DNA of 64,000 nucleotides from Telopea speciosissima (Eukaryota > Streptophyta > Magnoliopsida > Proteales > Proteaceae): NCBI RefSeq assembly GCF_018873765.1, contig NC_057926.1, forward strand, positions 33,154,946 to 33,218,945, in the 5' to 3' direction. Every line of letters starts with the position of its first letter. Within the stretch, counting starts at the first letter, position 1. Positions 57,101-64,000 of this stretch are shown in pieces. Both the position numbers and the translations under genes were made by a program. Under the pieces are notes generated by a model. That model did no database searches. It saw only the letters and a list, made by a program, of their open reading frames with translations, and was not told the origin of the DNA.

Positions 57101-57401
57101 GAGATGAATCGAGGGATTCGTTTAAGCCAGTAGAGTAATATCAAATCAAATCAACAAAGTCAAATTCAAGGCAATCTTGCGTATTTCGAGAAAGAAACGC
57201 AGTAAAGGTAAACCAACATGGAAACCCAAAACCCTCAAAATTTAAAATTGAAGCAATGGATCAATTGATAATGTTGAGTAGTACCTGCATCCATTTAGCG
57301 GTGTGACTGGTGATGATTTCACTGCTGACGAGACTGAAACTTCTGGCGCTAGACGAGAGAGGTGACGGACCCGTTAGGGTTTTCAGGAGATTTGACGCCA
57401 T
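45199..57401 (-). CDS. NDUFS6: NADH dehydrogenase (complex I) 13-kDa zinc-binding subunit, NDUFS6-like, three exons
   Basis: Predicted 103-residue mitochondrial complex I subunit of the peripheral arm (Arabidopsis At3g03070-like). Exon 1 57401-57285 encodes MASNLLKTLTGPSPLSSS ... HTAKWMQ and includes the presequence. Exon 2 45529-45445 encodes DTSKKSPMELINDVPPIKVE ... VACEG. Exon 3 45308-45199 encodes DTNPALGHPIEFICLDLKEP ... CKYCGLRYVQDHHH. Zinc ligands expected at Cys65, His75, Cys90 and Cys93 are present. Splice sites are CAG|GTACTA, AACAG|GATACG, GGAG|GTAGGT and GCAG|ACACC, and phases fit throughout. Intron 1 is 11,755 bp (45530-57284) and full of transposons; intron 2 is 136 bp. An in-frame ATG lies 33 bases upstream (57434); I chose the inner one because it matches the family's MASNLLK start. 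Confidence 0.87.
45863..45903 (-). mobile_element. RTE-LINE tail fragment in NDUFS6 intron 1
   Basis: On the plus strand CAACTCAGCCTTGTCCCAAC then TAAATGGGGTCGGCT, the complement of the 3' tail shared by plant RTE LINEs. It is flanked by very AT-rich sequence. Confidence 0.55.
46138..46253 (+). mobile_element. Au-type SINE fragment in NDUFS6 intron 1
   Basis: Contains TTTTGCGAAGCAGGGAGTAA, GGCTGCGTAGTGCGTACA and AGCGGGAGCCTCGTGCACTG, typical of the body of plant Au SINEs. The B box is degraded (AGGTTTGGAAC) and the tRNA-like head is incomplete. Confidence 0.6.
46926..46987 (-). mobile_element. RTE-LINE tail fragment in NDUFS6 intron 1
   Basis: CAACAACTCAGCCTTATCCC and AACTAAATGGGGTCGGCTAC on the plus strand; the minus strand ends in TTGTTGTT repeats. 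Only the terminal ~60 bp remains. Confidence 0.6.
47072..47517. mobile_element. hAT-like element, 446 bp, CATAGTTGTCA family
   Basis: Perfect 8-bp duplications ATCCCAAC (47064-47071, 47518-47525) flank inverted ends CATAGTTGTCACGGCG and CATAGTTGTCATGGCG. The interior is largely a purine minisatellite, plus CGCCATGGCG-rich ends. The 105-codon frame inside (47192-47509) is low complexity. Confidence 0.88.
47255..47457 (+). repeat. Purine minisatellite, GAAGAAATCGAAGAG-type units
   Basis: About 200 bases almost free of pyrimidines apart from the TC in ATCGA, made of irregular copies of GAAGAAATCGAAGAGGAA. In one frame this encodes Glu/Arg/Lys-rich text, which explains the spurious frame across it. 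Confidence 0.75.
48148..49880. repeat. Dispersed direct repeats in NDUFS6 intron 1
   Basis: AATGTCAGACAACTGCAGAA occurs at about 48150 and again at 49709, each with ~35 further similar bases (TCAATATTAG). A second pair at about 49620-49705 and 49795-49870 shares TACTGCAGCCCCTGCGACTT and GAAAGAGTATAGAGATC. The arrangement suggests a local segmental duplication with an insertion of ~1.5 kb between repeats. The T8G13 run at 48233-48253 lies at one edge. Confidence 0.5.
48720..49250. repeat. Strand-asymmetric purine-rich tract
   Basis: About 530 bases dominated by GGGAAGG/GGAGAGG words on the plus strand (pyrimidine on the transcribed NDUFS6 strand). Long frames on both strands (48784-49086 plus; 48893-49258 minus) follow from the composition and are not taken as genes. 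Homology not recognised. Confidence 0.55.
50741..53140. mobile_element. Probable 2.4-kb hAT-like element, CATAGTTGTCA family
   Basis: Left end CATAGTTGTCACAGCGACAA and right end, inverted, CATAGTTGTCAAGGCGTTGC share the terminal 11 bases with each other and with the 446-bp element at 47072. Flanks CTCACAGC and CTCATACC match in 6 of 8 positions. The interior shows no recognisable transposase. It includes GA-repeat and pyrimidine-rich stretches (51600-51640, 52100-52160). The pairing of the two ends as one element is inferred. Confidence 0.55.
53985..56118 (-). mobile_element. Internally deleted Copia element, 2,134 bp, in NDUFS6 intron 1
   Basis: 5-bp duplications AGAAA (53980-53984, 56119-56123) flank LTRs at 53985-54375 and 55705-56118. 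In minus sense each LTR starts TGTTAAAGTATATC and ends CAGTTACA (TTACG in the 5' LTR). The PBS-like TGGTATCAAAGCATC follows at 55704-55690 and the PPT TGTGGGGGAG precedes the 3' LTR (54385-54376). Only gag and the last part of pol remain. The host intron has the same orientation as the element. Confidence 0.88.
54239..54988 (-). pseudogene. Copia gag fused to the C-terminal tail of pol
   Basis: From ATG 54988: MADPKPPSDNVQVQITTIKL, then the Copia gag motif SNYLLWAQAVQPYIHVKGK and MFHTLAKDV, then an in-frame TAG (about 54688) where Trp is usual. It continues NDLWESFSQERNIFRMYDLY ... FQQGDKTLNEYFVSYKGMVE, QLKQQRAEF. Directly afterwards come AKLGDMFTKAL and SKLGLGDLYASACGGVLKY, which belong to the end of Copia RNase H. 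All of protease, integrase and RT are missing. The reading frame is retained across the deletion joint. Confidence 0.8.
56124..57284. other. 5' part of NDUFS6 intron 1
   Basis: Intronic sequence with no transposon ends or coding domains that I recognise. The frame at 56775-56999 is not convincing. This is probably close to the original intron. Confidence 0.45.
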
Positions 57402-57798
57402 AACTAGTCCTTGTCTTCTTGCTCCCGCAGCCATTGAGACACAGAGAAACAGTGAGAGCTGGAGAGAGATTTTCTGGTCGTCGGTGTCGCAAAGGTAGAA
57501 TTTTTTTTATTTTTTTATTTTGGGGGCAGGGGAGGGGGATAATATCGAAGAGGTCTTTTTATTTTGGAAAATTTACGTTTATCACCCCTGTGATTTCAAA
57601 TAATTACGTTTATCACCCCTAAAATTTCATTTATTTCATAAATCTCCCCTGAAATATTCTTACAAACGTATTTCTACCGTTAGATGAGAACAGTTAATAT
57701 GTCATCGCCCAAATATAATCTAAATGCCCAAACTAACCCTGGGTCCATATAACATGGCCCTTTTACCCCCTTCTTCTTCTTCTTCTTCTTCTTCCACC
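57402..57798 (-). other. Leader and upstream region of the NDUFS6-like gene
   Basis: Holds an in-frame upstream ATG (57434-57432), a T-rich run, and a duplicated TTACGTTTATCACCCCT (about 57566-57582 and 57604-57620). A CTT microsatellite follows (57770-57795). No clear TATA box was found on the minus strand. Confidence 0.45.
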
Positions 57799-58073
57799 TA
57801 TGGATGTAAACGGATCGAATTCGGCTCGGATAGTGCTATATCTGCATCCGCATCTGATTAGCTTTCGGACAGATTCGGATAGTGCTAAACGGATACGGAC
57901 ACGGACACGGATACAAATCGGATATTTTATCCGTTTACATGTAAATATAGTTTTTGGATAGCTATTGTCTATCTGTATCCGCATCCAATCAGCTTTTAAA
58001 CGGATTCAGATAGTGCTAAACGGATACGGACACGAATACAGAAACAGATTTTGGCTATTCATTTATACCCCTA
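57799..58073. mobile_element. hAT-like non-autonomous element, 275 bp
   Basis: 8-bp duplications CTTCCACC (57791-57798, 58074-58081) flank ends TATGGATGTAAACGG and, inverted, TAGGGGTATAAATGA. The interior is CGGATACGGACACGGATA-type words. It is inserted at the edge of a pyrimidine microsatellite upstream of NDUFS6. Confidence 0.85.
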
Positions 58074-58081
58074 CTTCCACC

Positions 58082-58527
58082 TCCTCCTCCTCCTCCTCCA
58101 ATCCCTTTCCTACAACTCTGCCTTTGAACCCCCCCCCCCTCTTCTTCCTCTAACCCTCTTCTTGCAACTCCACTCCGATCCTGCTCCTTCAACCTCTATC
58201 GGACAGCCCATCGATTTAATATAATTTATTTCAAAAGAATATATACATATAGGTGTGTGTTAGCACTCTTGCAGGATTGTCTGAATGAGGCGATGAGCCA
58301 ATAAAGCTTTAAAGATCCATTCTCATTATTGCAGCAGTGCCTCGAACTCGAACCATTGAAACTAAAAGAAAGGATTGGGCATTCGCAAAAACCCTAATTT
58401 CTTCTCTCTCTTATCTAGGGCTTGCAACTGAAAATTACCCCTTTAAACTTTACCAAAAAAAAAAATTACCCCTTTAAAATCGATCCGATTTTATCTGTTT
58501 TCTTTGTCCACTATGATCTGAAGTTTT
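58082..58527. other. Short spacer between hAT-like element and Copia LTR
   Basis: Starts with a CCT microsatellite and a C10 run (about 58128-58139). No gene recognised. Confidence 0.4.
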
Positions 58528-59485
58528 TGTTAGGGTTTAGGGTTTAGGGTTTAAGCACTAGGTTGCTTAAAGCATTACACCTTGTGTATCAAGTTTGGAA
58601 TGCCCAGGCTGCTGCCTCCATCTAGTATTTATAGGGAAACTAGGGTTTAGGTCAGATGGGCTAATTATTAGATTGCCCCTCACAGCCTGAACCATAATAC
58701 AAGTAGGATTATACTAGAATATATAAAGGGATATTACCATAATACCCTATAATCTCCTACGTTCTACATATGTCCAACACACATATATAGAAACCATTGT
58801 TTAATCAGTAATTGAATCAAAATAAATTGAATAAGTTGAATATCAACAATCCAATGAATCAAGTAAGTAATTTTCAAGAAATAAAACTAGGGTTTTAGAT
58901 CAAAACTAAACTCAACAATAAATCCGAAGTTCTATATGCAAGTGGTTAAACCAAAAGAAATAAAGAAAAGTCATTGCAATCCATGTGACTTTACTTATCA
59001 AGTAAGTCATCCTCATCGAGATCCAGATTCAAACGTTTTTCTTCATCTTCGTCATTCTCTGTAATTTGTCAAATATGAATTTTATAAGACAACATGAATT
59101 CAATCATTTGTACAATAGTATCTAGTTCAATAATAAGAACGTAGTACATTCCATATATGGTTGAAGGTAAATAAAAAACAATAAGCATCATTATCAAGTT
59201 TCTTTACAAGAACTCGATCCTATATAGTCTCTATCACAAGGACCATACCATGTTTCCATTTGAAATACTGTGTTCGTCATATCAGTCATAGATTTATGTT
59301 GTATTATCAAATCTGGAATGATATCCCATATTATGAAAGACATGTCATCAAATTTGGAATGATATAAAGACTAGCACAATATCATTGAAACATATCAGAC
59401 ATTTTTCATATTCTTTTATGGAATAACGAAGTAAGGAAACTTCACATGAAAAATTTACTACACCATCAAATTTGGAATGGTTTCA
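58528..59485 (-). repeat. 3' LTR of the Copia element, ~958 bp (outer end inferred)
   Basis: The inner end is well defined: the PPT-like TGGGGGTTTG on the minus strand (59495-59486), then TGAAACCATTCC. TATAAATA on the minus strand (58633-58626) fits a U3 or promoter site. The outer end is placed at CCCTAACA (plus strand TGTTAGGG at 58528) because it gives TG...CA. It cannot be confirmed without the other LTR. Confidence 0.55.
58530..58553 (+). repeat. Short telomere-type repeat, (TTTAGGG)3
   Basis: TTAGGGTTTAGGGTTTAGGG continues for about 3.4 copies of the plant telomere unit, at the proposed LTR terminus. Its complement AAACCCTAA is also the plant telo-box. Confidence 0.85.
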
Positions 59486-59605
59486 CAAACCCCCATATTT
59501 AGTAACCTAACTAAGTTATCTGAAACATGTAAACTATCCCGAATGCTTTCCAAGGCTAGATGAGATTCGAATAATTCAAAATAATACTGGGTTAGGTTAA
59601 GACCT

Positions 59606-60960
59606 GACTAAATGGTCTTTAACCCCATCTCCCTCGTAGCTTTGAATGTTCGATCTTTGTTCAATCCCTTTGTAAGGACATCTGCCGTATTATCCTTTGA
59701 TCTCACATCAGTCAAAGTGATAATCCCTTGTTCTGTTCGATAATTCAACATGGTAAATTTTAGCCTGATGTGTCTCCTCTTACCATTAAAGAGTGAGTTA
59801 TTCATGATCGTCTTTGTTGCTTGATTATCACAGATCATTTATCCATTCTGTTTCATCTCCCGTAGAAGCTAGAGCATAAAGTTATGATTTCATAGATGAC
59901 AGAGTAATACCAGTCTGTCTCTTGGACTTCCATGCTACAATTGCTCCTCCTAGTGTAGATACATAACCACTAGTGGATCTGCTGTCTTCCAAATCTGAGC
60001 ACCAAGATGCATCAAAATATCCTTCCAAAGTTGGAGGATGTCCAGTATAACATAGAGTATAACCTAGAGTGCCCTTAAGGTATCTCATCAACCTCGACAA
60101 GGCATCCCAATGCTCTTTTCTAGGATTACTAGTGAAACGACTCAGCATGCCTACCATAAAGGCTATGTCTGGCCAAGTGTAACTTATTGTATACATGAAA
60201 CTACCAATCAGTTTAGAATATTCTAATTGATTCACGGTGTCACCTATGTTAGGTTTCAACCGTTTGTTATAGTCATAGGGCGTCTCAATCGGTTTATAAT
60301 CACTGTATCCCCAACTAGAAAATAGCTTCCCAATGTAATGAGACTAACTAAGGGTGATCCCTTACTCACTGAAGCTTACTCTTATCCCAAGAATAATATC
60401 TACGACACCAAGATCTTTCATGTCGAATTCTTTGGACAAGGTTTCTTTAATGTCACTCACTACAGAGAGATCAAAACCTAGAATCAACATGTCGTTTACA
60501 TATAAGCAAATAATCGTGACCTTGTTTGACTCAGACAAAAAATATAGGCACTTATCCGAGTTACTGGTCCGAAAACCAAGGCTCTTTACTGTCTTTTCAA
60601 ACTTCTCATGCCACAATTTAGGTGCTTGTTTAAGACCATAGAGAGATTTGTTTAATTTACAAACTCTCTTATCAGAACCTTCCATGATAAACCCTTCAGG
60701 TTGGTTCATGTAGATTTCTTCTGTTAGGTCTCCATTTAGGAAAGTCATTTTTACATTCATTTGATGCACAACATAGTATTCAATAGATGTCATGGCAAGA
60801 AGAATCCTTATCATTGCCAAATGACAGACCAGGGAGTAGATGTCAAAATAATCTATCACACGCACCTGGGTATAGCCCTTAGCTACTAACGGTGCTTTAT
60901 ATCTAGCTATAGACCCATCCGGATTAAGTTTCTTTTTCAGTACCCACTTACATCCTATTG
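59606..60960 (-). pseudogene. Copia reverse transcriptase and RNase H (catalytic residues altered)
   Basis: RT motifs in order: VHQMNVKMTFLNG (normally QMDVKTAFLNG), EEIYMNQPEGFI, KSLYGLKQAPKLWHEKFEK, CLYVNDMLILG (normally YVDD), DMKDLGVVDIILGI. Both catalytic Asp positions visible here are Asn, through GAT-to-AAT and GAC-to-AAC. RNase H follows: IGSFMYTISYTWPDIAFMVG, YFDASWCSDLEDSRSTSGY, and ICDNQATKTIMNN to the final ADVLTKGLNKDR. Three open pieces (60865-60362, 60259-59882, 59838-59608) are separated by stops. Confidence 0.88.
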
Positions 60961-61029
60961 TCTTCGCCCCTCTAGGCAGATCAATAAGGTGTCAGGTCTC
61001 ATTCTGCATTAAAGAGCTCATTTCCTCAT

Positions 61030-61700
61030 CAATAACTTATTTCCATAACAGTAAGTCCCTAGATCTCATTGCTTTCTTATAGGTGGATGGATCAGCCTCT
61101 AAATAGTAAGTCACAAAATCCTCACCAAAATTCTTGTGTACTCGATCTCTAATAGATACTTTTCTAGACTCTGATTCAGGGAGCATTGTGGGAGTTGTGT
61201 CAGAAATAACTGGTTCAGATTCCAAAGGTGATTCTGTAACCATTTCTGTCAGACCAGGCAAGGTCAGGCCTTTATCTCTGAGGAATTTATCCTCAAAGAA
61301 TATAGCATCCCCAGACTCTATCATCACATTTGTTGATAGATCCAAAAATCGGTCTATAGCACTGTCTTCTGCACAGCCCAAATACACACAAGTGTTTGTT
61401 CCAGTTTCCACCTTAGGTCTCCTAGGGTCTTGTATCCTAACATAAGCTATACAGCCCCAAACCTTATGAGTGTCATATTTACAGGGATGGTTATGCCATA
61501 GTTCATAAGGTGTAGAAGTCAGTTTTGAATGTGGTAGTCTATTTAGAATGTGATTTGCAGTCAACACTACTTCTCCCCAATAGCAAGAGGGCATGTCAGC
61601 TATCAATAGCATGGAGTTTAACATCTCTATTAACGTCTTATTCTTTCTTTCAGCTATGCCATTTGATTGATGTGAGTAAGGAGTAGTAGTTTTAAATAGA
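61030..61700 (-). pseudogene. Copia integrase, C-terminal part
   Basis: Open from 61624 to 61037 with MLLIADMPSCYWGEVVLTAN, HILNRLPHSKLTSTPYELWH and VWGCIAYVRIQDPRRPK, all typical of the end of the Copia integrase core and the linker to RT. The upstream part with the first catalytic residues (61700-62030) is badly decayed. Confidence 0.82.
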
Positions 61701-62038
61701 ATTCCTTGAACTCTGTCAATTTGTATTCTCCTCCTCTATCACTCTAAATCTTTTAATTTTCAAGTTCAACTGATTTTCTACCCTATTCTTGAAAATTTTA
61801 AAATTTTCAAATGCTTCATCTTTAGATTTTAACAGGTATAAATGACAATATCTAGAAAAATAGTCTATAAATGTTATCAAATAGTTTCGACCTCATCTAG
61901 TTGTATAGCTTTTAAAGTCACAAATGTCAGAATGTATAAGTTCAAGAAGTTGAGTACTCCTAGAAACCGATCTAAAAGATTTTTTAGTTATTTTGGTTTG
62001 AGCACACACTTCACATCTGTTAAATCTAATTGAAATGT

Positions 62039-62520
62039 TTAATGGTAAATTATGAGCTTAGCTAGTTTGAGCATTTTCCTATAGTTCACATGTCCTAACC
62101 TACAGTGTAGTATTTTGTGATCAAGTGAAATATGATTAACCTGTTTTATTGTCTCATTAGCTAAACTCAACCTAAACATACCATTCAAATTGTAAGTACA
62201 TCCAAAATAAAAATAGTTAATAGACAGTGTTACTCTATCACTATTAAAAATAATATACATGCTAGCATCAAGTAAAATTCCAATTGAAATTAAATTCTTT
62301 TCAAAATCAGGAAAGACTTTAACATTTTTTAAAGTTAGTATTTTACCTGATGATAGAACCAAGTTCGTTGTCCCTTGTTGAGCCACATTCACGACGTCTC
62401 CATTTGCAACAGTTACAGTCTCTGCTACTTGAACAATACCATTTAGCAGATTCTTGTTATTGCAAACATGACAAGTCTCCCTAGAGTCTAACCATCAATC
62501 TGAAGATGTATTGGCCAACC
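62039..62520 (-). pseudogene. Copia protease tail and GAG-pre-integrase region
   Basis: LVLSSGKILTLKNVKVFPDF followed by NLISIGILLDASM, then KILHCRLGHVNYRKMLKL (the GAG-pre-integrase His motif). A stop separates it from the upstream protease sequence at about 62400-62500 (near SRETCHVCNN). Confidence 0.75.
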
Positions 62521-62646
62521 CCTTACCTTTGCCAACCATGGCAACAAAGTTAGTAGGCTCAATCTTGTCCATCATCATCTGTACTTCCTTCTTTGGTGTG
62601 TCAGTGTTCCCTTTCTTAGGACCCCTACATTCAGATGTATAGTGAC

Positions 62647-63325
62647 TAAGGGTGTCAAAATCAAATCGAAACCGAAAACCGAATCCAAAATCGGGCCGAA
62701 TTAATCGTACTAAGCCGAATCGAATTAATTTGGTTTGGTTTCGGTTCTGGTATATGGTATTCTAATTCGATTCGGTTTGGTTTGGTTTCAGTTTCATGCC
62801 AAGACCTGTCGGTTTGCACTGAAACCGAACCGAATAAATCACTTAATCCTAATCCATATATCCGTAAAAATTGTTGGTAACCATATCTAACCAAATGACT
62901 TTAAATATTCCACTTTCCTATGTTTTCATTGTTTTTTTGGTAACTATCCAACGAAATGAAATTTATATGCCACTTTCCATAGGGAAAAATAAAAAACTCA
63001 GTGAATTTTGTTTGTATTTTTGGCAACCATCTAACCTAATGACTTTTCATATTTCACTTTCCAGGTTTTCTCTATTTACCTTTCTCAGTTTCCCTTTGCA
63101 ACTCTTCAAGTGTGCAACCGAATTAGAATCGTAACCCGAAATCGAATTAGACCCGAATTGGAACCAAATTAGAACTGTAACCAAACCGAACCGAGAATGT
63201 TCGGATTTGGTTGGTGATCCTAGAACCGACTTGGTTTTCGGTTCGGTTCCGGGTCACACCCTCAAGTCATGGAACCGAACCAAAATCGAACCGAATATCC
63301 GAAATCGAACCGTTTGACACCCTTA
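62647..63325. mobile_element. hAT-like non-autonomous element, 679 bp, inside the Copia gag-protease region
   Basis: 8-bp duplications ATAGTGAC (62639-62646, 63326-63333) flank inverted ends TAAGGGTGTCAAA. Sub-terminal sequence on both sides is built of CCGAACCGAA/TTCGGTTTGG words and the centre is AT-rich. It separates the Copia zinc-finger region from the rest of gag. Confidence 0.9.
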
Positions 63326-63339
63326 ATAGTGACTCCAAT

Positions 63340-64000
63340 TTCCACAATTGTTGCACTTGTCCTTCTTTTTAAGGTTAGTCTTTTTGGTCTCCAATTATTA
63401 AGGTTCTTTCTTAGGTGGCTTGAACTTCCTAGGATTTTTCTTGGGTTGTGAAACTAAATTGGCAGATGCCTGTTGTTGTTTCACCATCTCCAAATTATTT
63501 TTGACTTTGTTCTCATCTTCTATTCTAATGAACCGTTTGAGATCATCCAACCCCACTTGTGTTTTCTTCCTATACATCTCAGTTTTAAAGGAATGTCAGG
63601 TAGAGGGTAACTTAAAAATAATTGCACCCACTAAGAATGCATCAACAACAGGGATATTTTCTTGGTTCAGTTTTGTTCTCAAATTCTTAAAGTCTGTAAC
63701 TTGATGAGTGATTTCATTGTCTTCTTGAAACTTGAAATCCATGAACTTATCAACCAAGTGGGTCTTTGATAGTTTCTCCTCCTTTTTGAATTGGGCATCT
63801 AAATTGTCCCAAATTTTTTTAGCAGTCTTGAACTTGCTAAATGTTTCTGCAAGTCTATCTGACAAGCAATTCAATAGATAGTCCTTGGAGAAATCCTCAT
63901 CATTCGTCCATTGGTGTTCTTCAATGCCATCATAATCATTGAAAGTATCATGTACAGTGTAAAATACATTCAAGTATTTTAGACCGAACTGAGTCTTCCG
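63340..64000 (-). pseudogene. Copia gag (5' part outside the window)
   Basis: UBN2-type gag motifs: AKKIWDNLDAQFKKEEKLSK, MDFKFQEDNEITHQV, FKNLRTKLNQENIPVVDAFL, then a frame change into codons approaching the zinc knuckle. The frame enters from the right edge. Confidence 0.78.

Larger units (their letters stand above)
58528..64000 (-). mobile_element. Decayed Copia retrotransposon, cut by the right window edge
   Basis: Minus-sense order gag (64000-63340), protease/GAG-pre-integrase (62500-62039), integrase (61700-61030), RT (60960-60360), RNase H (60260-59606), PPT, 3' LTR. The Copia order (integrase before RT) is clear. The 5' LTR and PBS lie outside the window. The element is interrupted by a hAT-like insertion at 62647-63325 and by many stops and frameshifts. 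Confidence 0.88.

Noticed and set aside
1..64000. CRISPR arrays, bacterial operons, rRNA or intact tRNA genes
   Set aside because: None seen. The tandem LTR modules are periodic, but have neither the short repeat length nor unique spacers of CRISPR.

Overview
This is nuclear DNA from a flowering plant. The evidence is spliced genes with GT-AG (and two GC-AG) introns, two plant pentatricopeptide-repeat (PPR) genes, a FAR1/FHY3-type protein, and a plant-specific load of LTR retrotransposons, LINEs, Au-type SINE fragments and hAT-like MITEs. The large repeat content and an intron swollen to almost 12 kb suggest a medium or large genome. I cannot place the species further.

Layout. 1-1674 (-): a FAR1-related / MULE-transposase-type coding region that runs off the left edge and carries a frameshift. 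4306-27478: a head-to-tail array of ~1.75-kb units. Each unit ends in a miniature LTR module: 80-bp repeats spaced 181 bp apart, each followed by a primer-binding-site-like TGGTATCAGAG. Each unit also carries, in antisense, an intron-containing pseudogene with shared nonsense codons. Unit B is split by a 14,981-bp Ty3/gypsy chromovirus-like element (7520-22500, minus sense) with intact 5-bp target duplications, LTRs over 3 kb, PBS and PPT. That element also has a broken antisense reading frame between PBS and gag, and a conserved hairpin present in both LTRs and internally. A 534-bp hAT-like element sits in its right LTR.

29197-30790 (-) is a LINE remnant lying directly against the 3' end of a two-exon E-class PPR gene (30810-32862, -; like Arabidopsis At2g34400). 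Foldback MITEs and a hAT-like element separate it from an eight-exon P-class PPR gene on the plus strand (35109-40934; EMB976/At5g27270-like). 40.9-45.2 kb holds only LTR fragments and anonymous sequence.

45199-57401 (-) is a three-exon gene for the complex I 13-kDa zinc-binding subunit (NDUFS6). Its 103-residue protein is encoded by exons at 45.2-45.5 kb and 57.3-57.4 kb, with an 11,755-bp first intron. The intron holds an RTE LINE tail, a SINE fragment, two hAT-like elements sharing CATAGTTGTCA termini, and an internally deleted Copia element. 58528-64000 (-) is a decayed Copia element cut by the right edge, itself interrupted by a 679-bp hAT-like element.

The living content is therefore three host genes, two likely acting in organelle RNA processing and one in mitochondrial respiration. 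The rest is nested transposon sequence. All coordinates and splice sites were read by eye; family names rest on recognised motifs, not on searches.
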